Origin: Panorpa germanica
Taxonomy: Eukaryota; Arthropoda; Insecta; Mecoptera; Panorpidae
Direction of reading: 5' to 3'
NCBI GenBank assembly: GCA_963678705.1
Contig: OY783203.1
Location: forward strand, 24,968,535 to 25,032,534
DNA length: 64,000 nt
The notes beneath the pieces were generated by a model. That model was not told the origin of the DNA. It ran no database searches and worked only from the letters and a program-made list of their open reading frames with translations. Position 1 is the first letter of the stretch, and every line of letters begins with the position of its first letter. This document shows, piece by piece, positions 50,106 through 60,812 of the stretch. The position numbers and the translations under genes were made by a program.

Positions 50106-50546
50106 AGGCCGGCCGCACATGGGTCGACTGATTGCAAACGTGAGCCCCGAATCTGCCCGAACCGAATGAAAATGCAACTATATTGTTAGTGAGAGAACGC
50201 ACGTCTATACGAGTGAGATAACACACACGGCACGAATGAAACTAAACTGATTTGCTATTGGTTTTGAGCGACTGTGATTCTCAGTCGCAGGGCAATTACG
50301 TTGCATGCTATTAATGATGACATCATGAGTAGAGATGTGCACAAATACTATTCAAAATTATTTAAATACATACATACATACAAATACCTCAGAATACGAC
50401 ACAGAAAAATTCCCTATTGTTAAAAACCGTTGTTAAAAATTCTATAGAGTCACGAAACACGGTTCGACATGGCTCGTTTTTCGTTTTCGTTGGAAACTTC
50501 GTTACGGTACTGGTTTGCAATCAGTCGATCCGTGAGCAGACGGCCT
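50106..50546. mobile_element. Fold-back element, copy 3, 244 bp upstream of the ACE-like ATG
   Basis: The ends are AGGCCGGCCGCACATGGGTC and the inverted AGGCCGTCTGCTCACGGATC, both leading into GACTGATTGCAAAC; TATT lies directly outside each end. The centre again has 'gacatcatgagtagagatgtg'. It ends 244 bp before the ACE-like start codon, in the intron before the first coding exon, so it could affect splicing or expression of that gene. Confidence 0.72.
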
Positions 50547-50789
50547 TATTTAACAACCCACAAATACACCGTGACTTTGTTAGAACCTGATAAAATAAAA
50601 ATCATTTGAGTCAAGTACTCTCTTTTCGATGTAAATTTATTCGAAATGACTAAATGACCGTTGCGACATTTTGTAATCTTCAATTTATACTTTTACTGTA
50701 TACTGTAATCTTTATACTTTTTAAGTCAGAATAATATCTAAGAAATAGTTGTGCTTAATAGTCCTTTATTGTTATTTCAGAAATTTAAG

Positions 50790-53700
50790 ATGAGAGTATT
50801 ACTATTGTTCAACATTCTCCTAATCGGAACGCTGGTAGCCGTGGTCACCAGCGACACCGAAGAAGGACTATCCACAAACATAGAATTGTGGGAACTAGAT
50901 TTCGAAGACAGGTGCGCCGATCAAGCCAAAGTGAAGCAAGACATATTATCAGGAATTTCTGCAGCCTATGAGACAAAAGTAAGTCAAAAGCTGGTTTAAT
51001 AGACCTAAAGTGAAACGTGTCACTTACAAAATCACGTTATGTATTTCAATTAGTGTCCACAAGGCCTATTTTGTAACTACTTGCCTGACGTCTCTTAACT
51101 TCTGACGATTTTTCAAAGCCCTATAATTTACAAATTAGGTTACTTATGCCAGTTTCAAGGTATGGGTCCATTTTGCACTTTATTTATGGTCTTCTAATAG
51201 GTTTGTGTAAACTTACATAGCTTTGTTTAGAAAATATAGGCCTTTAAAAAATCGTCAGAAGTTAACAGACGAATTGTTTTACATGTGTATCATTCTATTT
51301 TCAATTCGATACTCATCATTGATTTCAAGTAAATGACACATTGCCCAGACTGGTGTTTTTTTGTTATGGTGAATAAGAACTACCACCTGTATTACTGCAG
51401 TTGTAAATTGGTATTGATAACATGAACTGTTAACTATTCTACAATTTTAATTATTATTTTCTACGGTTTATTAACCAAGTGAGACGAAGCTGCAACGGAT
51501 ATGTAGTATATGCACTATGCAGATGCAGTGGCGAATTAAACTGATTGGCCCCTTTACATGCCATATAATATGGTCTTACAACAAATGTAATTCTCTATAC
51601 AGATACAATTAATGTAATGGAAGAATCCTTTTCGCCTTCGTGCCCTTTGCACCCGTTGATTAATTTGCTTCTATATGACTTATACGCATATATTCTCGTG
51701 GTCAGAACATGATACAGAACAGTATTGTCTCCAGTGTGGGACTGCTCTAAAAGGTATGAAATCTATGAAACCTTTGCGCCAAGGTGGAAAAAACTTGAAA
51801 GTGTTTATTGAAATATTGACTATGATCATCCTTAAATTGCTCCAATTATATGTGAAATAAATGTATAGTGTTCTTTTGTTATTTCAGCTTACATCTGACA
51901 AGGACTATCATAAATCAATTGCGAGTATTACTTCCATGGAAGACATTCGAAATGAGAAAATTCTTACAGCTGGATACAGTGCGTCTCTTACCAGGAAATT
52001 GAAAATGTTTGCTGCCCCTGGCGACATTCGGCTACAAAAGCATGATTGGGATCAGGTAAGAACTAAGTCCAAATACATTTTTGTAATAAAATTTAATTAA
52101 GTTGTCAACTTAAATAATCAATTTATAAAATTATCAATTTATTTCATGTTATATTAACGAATTGTTTTATTGGTTTAGTTTGTGACCTTTACTGATGAGA
52201 ACGAAAGACGCCTGTCCAAATCGAAATGCCCAAAACCAAATATTTGTTACAAAGGTACATAGATTAACCGTATTCACTAAGAATTGGTGTGTTGTATACT
52301 ATTCTTATTTGATATTTTCATACTTCATTACATAACAATGCTTTTACCATCATACCATTACTTTCCTCTACTCCTTTTTTCATTTTATTCTTCCTCTGCT
52401 TGTCATTCCTTTCATCATGTTGTTCATTCTCCCCTTTCTATCGTTTCGTTCGGGCTCCCTCTTTTCTTTTTATATTGCTTTATGTTTATAACTATTTATA
52501 TGTTTATAACTATATAACTTCTATATCTAACTGACTTCCCCTTCCCGGAGCAATTTGTACGCAATAAAGTAACTCTTACACATTTTTTTCTTGTTTTAAA
52601 TATATTGTTTTTGTTTCCAGATGTCCAACGATTCCTTGCCAAAGAACGTGAATTGATTCCTATTAGAACTGCACTTGATGAATGGAGAAATTCGCCCAGA
52701 AATGCTGAAGACTTTGTACAGATCCTTCCATACATCAAGCAAGCTGCTGAGAATAATAGTAAGAATTTATTGAGATTTGAAATGCCTATTGATGTACGAG
52801 TATATAACTGTACATCCTTAGCTGAACCTTGTGTCAATTGCAACCACACTTTGACTACACAGGAACATTGTAGGACATTGTATTTGCTGGAAAGTTAACA
52901 AGTGTATACAAATTTTTAAATATTTGTTACAGAATTTCCAACTGTTGAAGAATATTGGGAAGCTTTAGTTGAAAAACCAAATGGCTATCTTAAAGCAAAA
53001 GAATTGTGGGCAGAAATAGAGCCACTTTATATTAGATTACATCAATATACAACAAAACAACTAATGAACGTGTATGGCGAAAGTGCATTTGTAAATAACA
53101 CAAACGTTATACCCAGTTATTTCTTAGGTAAGAGTAAGAAGCTAAACAAACTAAAACGTTCGAGTTGTTTGCTGATTTATTATATATTAATACAGAGTAT
53201 GTGTTTATTTAGGTTCGAGTAATGGCTTGGACTGGGGAATTGTTGCCGATAATATTTTACCGCATCCGCAGATATATAATGCAATCACAGAATCTTTGAA
53301 GAGTCAGGTAATTATTATATATTTATTTAATCGGCTTACTCATTCTCATTTTTATTATATAGTTGTAAAACGTTTTTTTACGGTTAGTACATTCTATCAA
53401 AATGAAATCTCGTTTAATCCAAATTTACTATTTAGAATCTTGGAGGTGAAAAACTTTATGGACTGGCACAAAATATGACAATCAAAATGGGCTTAGGAGG
53501 AGTAAATAATATTTTTTGGTCGTCCTCCAGATTCAATGAAACTTGCCCAGCAGAAGTTGTGGAGTTTTGTCAAAAGGGAAACGCATTGTAAGAATCTCAA
53601 TTTCTTTGTTTAATGCACATTATTACTTTTATTAATTACCGTTTCAAATATAATGATAAATTGCACTTATTTTAAAGAATTTATACATGCAATGAAACCG

Positions 53701-54958
53701 GCTGGTCAGAATTTGTGGATGCACACAAAACTTTGATGAATATAAACCACCAGCAACTGGCTGCGGAAGATGACTTAAACACTTATATTCTTCGATACGG
53801 AAATCGTCAATCAGGTAATAAATTGTTAAATCAAATTTATATTCAACATTATAAATATAACATATACTAATTTTTCAAATTTTTGTTGCAGCTGTAAGTG
53901 AAGCTGTACAAAATTTAGCAAACTTGATAGCTGTAGACGGTCATCATCTTCATAATTTTGGAATCTTACCGTTGAAGGGTTATGCTACATCTGAACATGA
54001 GCACAATAACCATATGTCACTGTTGCTTTTAACCGCACTCAGAGAACTTCCAAAACTTCCATACTATTTAGCTGCTGATATTTGGAGAATGGAAGTTCTT
54101 AAAAACCATGAACCCATTACAAAGAATAATCTCATCGATTGGTGGAAAGGAATGCGATTTGACTTTACCAAAGTTCTCACTTATGATGAAGAGTTTATGG
54201 ATGACTTGTACATTTTGGGAAATAAACCCTATCTTGGGTATGTGAAAGAAACCAGTCCTCAACTAGAATATAACAATTAATAATATTACTTAACATAGTT
54301 GTAAAATGATAAACCATTAATTCTTTTAGGAAATTCTTTGGCACTATCTTACAATTCCAAATGTTGTCGAAACTTAAATCCAATTCCAAAGAAAGTAGAA
54401 GCTTAGTATCTGAAATATCCAGTGATGAAAGACTTAAGTATGCTCTTAAAATAATAAATTAATTTGAAATGCATATTAAATATTTTGAAATATAATATTT
54501 ATTTGCTTTTTTTTAGAAATTTAATGAAAAGCGGAATGTCAAAAGATTGGCCAAGTTTAATTAACGAACATTTTGGGATAACAGAAATTGATGCAACAGA
54601 TCTTCTAGATTACTTCCGGCCATTATATAGATATATGGACAATTATCCGTTAAGACCAAAAATAGTTGATGAAGGCGATGACATACAGGCTATAATAGAA
54701 AAGATGCCACAAAACAAGTCACAAGATCTAGAAGCCGAACCAACTAAAGCAGAAGAACGGGCCAAAGTAGAAGTAGAAACTGAAACTGAAACTGAAACTG
54801 AATTGCCTTTCCCCATTGACAAAGATGGTGGAGGTGGAGTTACCGTATGGGCCATTACTGTTGTCGGATTAATAATAGTAATTGTTGTTGCATTTGTTGT
54901 CAGACGAAAAATCAAGGAGAGACGAGAGAGAGACAACAATAAGAAATATCAAGTTTAA
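50790..54958 (+). CDS. Membrane-anchored, catalytically inactive ACE-like protein (peptidase family M2)
   Basis: Eleven coding exons: 50790-50978, 51888-52055, 52179-52254, 52621-52758, 52933-53127, 53213-53307, 53436-53587, 53678-53814, 53892-54237, 54330-54437, 54517-54958. All have GT-AG borders and the frame is kept throughout, giving 681 residues. Order: signal peptide (1-20), M2 domain, acidic stalk with ETETETETE, GGGG linker, membrane helix (VWAITVVGLIIVIVVAFVV), basic tail RRKIKERRER. Family marks: CPKPNIC disulfide pair, PSYFLGSSNGLDWG region, WRMEVL, ILQFQ. The HEMGH zinc motif is gone: by spacing from Cys342 it aligns with KTLMN (355-359), and no HExxH exists elsewhere. The HEAxGD segment is SEAVQN (E387 kept). 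The ACE substrate residues His513, Arg522 and Tyr523 (testis ACE numbering) correspond to Y490, G499 and K500. A splice acceptor lies 9 bases before the ATG. It resembles Drosophila Ance-3 in design; orthology is inferred. Role unknown; peptidase activity is unlikely. Confidence 0.93.
51060..51285. repeat. Fold-back repeat in intron 1 of the ACE-like gene
   Basis: TTAACTTCTGACGATTTTTC near 51096 and its inverted partner near 51250 pair over about 35 bases, with further weaker pairing outwards (AACTACTTGCCTGACG against AAACAATTCGTCTG). It is probably a short inverted-repeat element inserted in the intron. The target duplication is not clear. Confidence 0.6.
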
Positions 54959-56814
54959 AACCATAAAACAAATATCAAAGTCATTAGCCACTATTTTTCA
55001 TTATTTCACTTCTATTCATGTTGTATGAGATGTAATTCATAAATGTTAATGTTATTTTATTTTATTTTATTTTATTATAAAAATTAAGTGTAAGTCAGTG
55101 TTTTTATTTTGTGTGACGGATGGTGGATGCGAGCGCAAATTTTTGCGGACCTAGTGCATGCAATCTCAGGAAATGGGAGTTCAACTAGTTTAATGTCTTA
55201 GAGTAACTTTAAATATCTTTATCTCCATTGTTTAAACGTTCTATCCAAAATACATTACATATATGAGTAGTTTGAACTACATTAAATTCACTTGGGTTAT
55301 TTCGATCTGCAAAAGAAATGACGTTGAACAAGTAAATTTTAAGTTTAGTATTGGAACTAATTAAGGTGAAGTTCTTATGGCTTAGTTGGTGTTTTACTTG
55401 TAATATCGTACTTTACTTGTAATATCATTAGCTCTTTACTTAACACATTCAGTGACCTCTTCAGGGCGTTAAGAAAATGGGATTTTATAGTACCCTAGAA
55501 ATAATATAAATATAGTTAAATTATAGTTAGTGCACTATAATAACAAATTTTATATTTATTTAGTTTATCGAATATTTTAGATTATTTATTTTATACCAAT
55601 TAATTATTTATCTGTATTATATAGTAATTATTTATTTTTATGCTTGTAAAAGTTGATCATCTTAGATCAGTTATTAATGTCTCTTATTAATATATAAAAA
55701 CTTATGTGTTAAATCAATGTCTTGCAATTTGTTTCTATTTATAAACTCGTGCACGGACATCAAAATTTCTTTGCGTCTGCACTGTTATTTGTTATTATTG
55801 TAACTCTTCCCATCAATGCATTAACTAGTATACATACTCCTGTTTCAACGAGAACTAGAACGAGCTATATGCAACGTGATTAATGATAATTTGACTTTTA
55901 AAATAGTTAGCATGCATGTATCGTTTAGCTTATTTATGTAACTATGTTGTTGAAAGTTAAATAATTAATGTAACAAAATCGTTTCTCAAAAAAAGAGAAA
56001 ATAAATGTATTCACTTATCAAGGGTAAATTTTTTTTTGTACAAGGGTGACCAACTAATTTGTAAAAAAGAGTGCGCTGACTGATAGGGGTCTGGGGATAT
56101 TAGAATTTGAGCACCCGATAATATTAATATTCCAATTAGAATTTGATTTGGAGGAAATTTAAATATAAGCAAAAATAAAGAAATTCTTGCTATATAATAG
56201 TGTTTGGAAGATAGTACATTTGACGGAGTTACCCATCAGAGATCACTTATCTCTGAATAATCTTATGTAACTAAATTTACTTCATTCGAGCCTAGAAGTA
56301 AAGCTATAGCTGAGACTAGAAATTGTACATTTGGATTACGGTTTTAATAAATTACAGTTGGTCACCTTACACATACAAAAATTTCGAATCATGTTGAGGT
56401 ATTAATTCTAAAATAAAATAAAATTTATAGGTGTTCAGTCAATTCTTTATGATATAAAGGAAAATAAGATCAAAACTTTTACAAGAAATATTACACATTT
56501 TTAATTTTTGACATTTATTTAAATTTATATATTAGATAAAAGATTATTATTCTTAATCTGTGTGCAAAAAAATGAAATATTTGGTTTATGTATACAAGAC
56601 AACGCGGTAACAAACGCCTAATATCTTGTATATGCATATTTGGTTATTTAATTTATTTAACGTCAACCAATATCTGATGCTTTGTCGTTGACTATATTAG
56701 CAGTATTTATGCTGTCGTGGCCTAATATATGTGAACACATCGCTGTCTCATAAGTTCATCATGCATTATGCTTCTTAAAGATATTTCTTTTAAAAATACA
56801 TTTAAACGGTACAG
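54959..56814. other. 3' flank of the ACE-like gene, then spacer
   Basis: After the stop codon there is a (TTTTA)n run at about 55053-55077. The first plain AATAAA that I noticed is near 56000-56005, so the 3' untranslated region could be about 1 kb; an earlier variant signal may be used instead. No other gene seen. Confidence 0.4.
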
Positions 56815-56915
56815 TGACGACCGCCTGATGCAGAATTCCAGACTGCTGTCTGATTTTCGAGTTGGATCCACAGACCAGCGCTATATTCTCTGCATTTGGT
56901 GCTTATATAATCATA
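56815..56915 (+). repeat. SINE head, forward orientation
   Basis: Reads GACGACCGCCTGATGCAG and then CGAGTTGGATCCACAGACC and AGCGCTATATTCTCTGCATT, the forward form of the tRNA-like head seen reversed at 10318-10404. The B box is degenerate. Confidence 0.5.
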
Positions 56916-57094
56916 AGAACCCTTGTTAGGCAACGGTTTAGTCACATATATGAGTTTATTAACTCGAATCGGTTACGTAAAGAGCTGCTACATCTAAAGC
57001 AGTGGTTATTCGAATATTGCTGTGCGTAGAACTTTGATTGAAATGTTTAGAATTCTTAGATTATTTTCAATGTACAGTGTTTTAAAAAAATATA

Positions 57095-57300
57095 TATTTA
57101 CACCGACGACCTCCTACTATTGGTGGTAGTTTTTATGGTATTGGGGTTTCGTATATGTGAACTATACGATGACTAATAATTTTACGATATTTATGAGCTC
57201 CTCGCATCATCTTTGATACAACCAAACCCAGAAAATATAGCTTTGGTCCGCGGATCGAACCCGAAAAGAACAGTTGTCTTGGCACTGTGCCGTTAATGTG
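57095..57300 (-). repeat. SINE with second body type
   Basis: On the minus strand the tRNA-like head (GGGTTCGATCCGCGGACC at the complement of about 57246-57263) is joined to a body different from that at 9.4-10.4 kb. This body ('ccgacgacctcctac', 'atggtattggggtttcgtat') is also seen at about 18040-18235 and 38600-38775. Thus one head is found with two bodies. Confidence 0.6.
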
Positions 57301-58404
57301 TGATTAAAAATTTTTGGTTTTTATTAAAAATTTTCTTATTGGAATACATATTTATTTCAATATTATTTTTCCAAAATGGATTAATACTATTTATTGAACA
57401 TCTCTATAGGATAAATTTCCCATAGTAAAAATTTTTAGTTGTTATGAATATTAATTTTTATCATAATATATTTTATTATAATTTCATAATAAAATACAAT
57501 ACTTGGCTGCCAAAATTAATTCAATTATTTGGGTATCGCAGCAAGATTACAAATCGGATTATTTTTTATGAAGCAAGTACAGTTTTGCAAACCAATTGCT
57601 AAAATACAAATTAAATGTAATACATATATTAAAAAATAAAAGTATTTGTAATTTATTATATGATAAGGTTTTGTATTTAATAATAATTTATTTAACTAGT
57701 GGCTAATAATTATTTAAATTATAATCGGAATAATATTCTACATATATGTTACGTGTTGCATGTTAAAAAATAAATGTCAATTTTAATGTTGAAATCCTGA
57801 CTAACTCTTGTTTTACTAAGTTGCGCTATTAAACAACAGGTGCCGTTACTGATATCAGTGCTATTATGAAAATCGAATATAATAGACAGATTATATCTTA
57901 AAAGTGACTATTGTTTGTATTGTTATTGTAACAAGAGTTTAAAAAATATATTAATGAAATAAATGTTATGTCTTAACAACACAAAACGTTTTTTATTATT
58001 ATAAGTTAAGAAACGAAACAACAATATTTTTGTCATTTCCTAGCACACAATGGAAAAGTTATTAATTGTTTCTATTGGTTTTAAGCAAATTGTAATTAGT
58101 TACAAATTATCCAGTAATATTTTTAGAATTCATTGATAATAATGCTCACGTAAAAGTAATAAAAGTAACAAATTTATAAAATATAAAGAGTTAATTAATA
58201 TTAGTAAAACTTCAATCAAGTTACCCTCACGTACATTTACCCTCTAAACATAAAACGTAATCTCATGTATTATTTAACGTAATATTTGTTTATCTAACGC
58301 TATGTTTTTTTATTTACCGTAATTTAATATAATTCTATTACATTAAAAATTGACATGCAAACTTAAGGAGCTGTATTTCAATATAATAAATAAAAGTAGA
58401 ACCA
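57301..58404. other. AT-rich spacer
   Basis: No gene or named element seen. Confidence 0.4.
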
Positions 58405-59035
58405 TAGCTTTTATGTGGATACGGGACATTGTGGAATAAGAGGAAATTAAATTACGGATAAATTGGCAATGGAATCAATAAATTTGGAAATTGTGAAGAA
58501 AGTGAAATTACCTTCATATGAAATTTTTAATATAATCAAAAAATTAAACTTCAATTTGAGAAACCAAGATTTCATTAACAAAAGTCAGTTAAAAGGAAGA
58601 GATTATTCCTTTATATGTTACACCCAAATTTAAGTAAGAAAAGATGGTTTAGAAATGAGTCCCGCAAAATTATATCCACTATAATCAGAATCAAAAGTAA
58701 TCATTGTAAAATTCCAGCTCACCTGTACAAAATTAATATTAAATCCGACGATAGATGTCAATGTGGTGAAGAAGGAACTTTGGATCATATTATATTTGAA
58801 TACATAAATTTAAGTTTAGAAAGATCAAAATTCAATAGTGAAGTATTAGATGAGATTAAGACTTTTCCTGTTAATACTAAATTTGTGTTAAGTGATTAAA
58901 AAAAAATTAGTGAATTAGTTAAATATTTAGAAATTTGTAAAATAGAATTATAAAATGTGAAATAATTATAAAAAATGTTTGATGGTGGCTATGACGAATA
59001 AAAGTCAAGGCAAATAAATAAATTAATAAAAAAAA
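58405..59035 (+). pseudogene. LINE remnant: end of RNase H and C-terminus
   Basis: A broken frame reads 'GHCGIRGN*ITDKLAMES' at about 58425-58475, matching the end of the RNase H domain of I/Jockey-type LINEs ('GHxGIxGNExADxLA'). It continues to 'RIKSNHCKIPAHLYKINI' and a zinc-knuckle-like 'CQCGEEGTLDHIIFEY', the typical C-terminal region of such polymerases. Stops and frameshifts are present. It ends in an A-rich tail with AATAAATAAATT at about 59010-59040, the 3' end of the element. Strongly 5' truncated, as LINE insertions often are. Confidence 0.7.
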
Positions 59036-59189
59036 TATTACATTATCATTAAATAAATGCAAAGGACATTCGTTTTTATAATATGTAAATATCTAAAATT
59101 ATATATATTAAACAGGTTTATTAACGTCTTAAAATGTAAATGAAACCACACCGCTGCCTAAAAACTTTCTTTGATTATGTGATTTAACT

Positions 59190-59297
59190 TTGATAACAAG
59201 CAAACCCAGAAAATATAGCATTGACCCGGAGATCGAAATGGAATACATAGCAGTTTGAAATCAAGTAAAATGTTCTTGACCACTGTGTCGTCTATTT
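59190..59297 (-). repeat. SINE head, reverse orientation
   Basis: Shares 'aaacccagaaaatatagc', a degenerate 'acccggagatcgaa' and the outer 'actgtgtcgtc' with the other heads. Only about 100 bp are preserved, right after the LINE tail. Confidence 0.55.
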
Positions 59298-59947
59298 AAA
59301 GGTTAAAATTTAATGCTTATTATTGCGACAGGTAATTATAATATAACATTACTTAATATCGATTATTGTTTTGTTATAGCTACTATTGTTATAATATTTG
59401 TATTATACAGATCGTGGTCGTTTGGCGGCACCTGCTCTCTCTCTCTCTCTTTCACTGAACGGTTTTTAAACAACTGCTACTGGTATATAATATTACAATT
59501 CAACATTTTGAAAACAACAGTCCCTATATACGAGGGTAACCACACCGGTAACACGTTAAGAATTCTTCGTTTACAACGATTGGAATCTAAAACCAATTTT
59601 AGGTTATAGTTCTAATAAATTTGAACCAATTTATGATCTCAATTCCATTAATTCAATCAAATTTCAATTAATCACAATTCAATTAAATATTCAAGGTAGG
59701 TTCAAGTTCATTAATTATGTTCAAAATCACTTTCCCACTTCAAATAAACGTAAATATTATCTAAAATAATGATAAAATTAACATAAAAACATAAAGCAAC
59801 AAATATGATATGCAAACGTGATATTTACGTTAAAGATTTTATACAAAAAATTTAGTAAATAAAATGTTAAAAAAATCGAAACTTAATGAATAGGATTCAA
59901 TACATATATTAAATAAAATTTGTAAATTAAATATTTTATATAATTTT
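59298..59947. other. Spacer with CT microsatellite
   Basis: A (CT)n run lies at about 59434-59451. About 59695-59745 ('ggtaggttcaagttcatt') is repeated at about 63238-63290 in the same orientation. No gene. Confidence 0.5.
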
Positions 59948-60290
59948 ATTTTTTTTTAATGTTTTTGCCATTTGGCACTACATTCTTGTGCCTTAACTCA
60001 TTTATTTACATGTCATTGTGCTTAATTCAATTTTGATCCTTATTAAATCTAAACATTCTCATTTTTTTCAAACGAAAAAAAATATATATAAAATTCCTTA
60101 TAAAAATAAAAACAAAACTGCTATTGCTACTGCTTCGCTCCTTCTGCTACTGTCCCTCCTGTTTCTACTCTGCCATTCCTTCTCTTTCCTAGTTTTTTTT
60201 CTCTATCTCCGCCATCCACCTCTTTCCTTCACTTTCGGCATTACATTCTTCTGCCTTAAAAAGTTTCAGCCTTCCTTCTTCTAATTATTT
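59948..60290 (-). repeat. LINE 3' end, reverse copy
   Basis: Inverted partner of 62770-63046. They share 'gccatttggcactacattct', 'gtgccttaactcattt', 'aaacaaaactgctattgct' and 'tctatctccgccatccacc' in plus reading. On the minus strand it is the 3' untranslated end of a non-LTR element. The 88-codon plus-strand frame here is a shadow. Confidence 0.7.
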
Positions 60291-60682
60291 CTATTTCTAT
60301 TATTTCTAAATATTTTATATAAATCTTAACATATTTATGTAAAGTATCACAGATATGTATCAAAACTATGTTTAAAGAAGTTATTACAGTTCTGTTTTCG
60401 TTCAGATCTTGTATCATTAACATAATGTCAAATTATCCTCTACATTTTATATATAAAGTAAGCTTACAAAAAGAATTTAACATAAACGTTTAAGTAAAAT
60501 TTTTCTTTTTATTTATGTAAAAATATAACATAGATTATGGTTTAAGATGCATAATATGGTTTACGTAAAATTTCTTTTTTGAAATTCACGTTTTAAGAAC
60601 ATTTTCAAAAAAGATGGTAAGTATAAAACTATTGGAATGGTAGTTTAAATTTATATTTTTTGTTGTCATTCTAATGTTCCGT
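60291..60682. other. AT-rich spacer
   Basis: No gene or named element seen. Confidence 0.4.
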
Positions 60683-60812
60683 ACACACTAGTGGGACTCT
60701 AATAGCAACATGTGGTATCCAACGTTTAGATATTTTCATTCATAAGTTGACGTTCTTTACATAAGTTAAGAAAGAATGTTGGATGTCGCAAGTTGGAGTC
60801 GCCCTAGTGTGC
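60683..60812. mobile_element. Short palindromic MITE, about 130 bp
   Basis: The arms start ACACACTAGTGGGACTC and, on the other strand, GCACACTAGGGCGACTC. They continue to pair through 'CATCCAACATT'-type words, leaving a centre with 'cattcataagttgacgtt'. Relatives occur at about 10545-10680 and inside the hAT element at about 39300-39420. No clear target duplication. Confidence 0.65.

Noticed and set aside
54643-54939. 98-codon minus-strand frame
   Set aside because: Antisense shadow of the last exon of the ACE-like gene.
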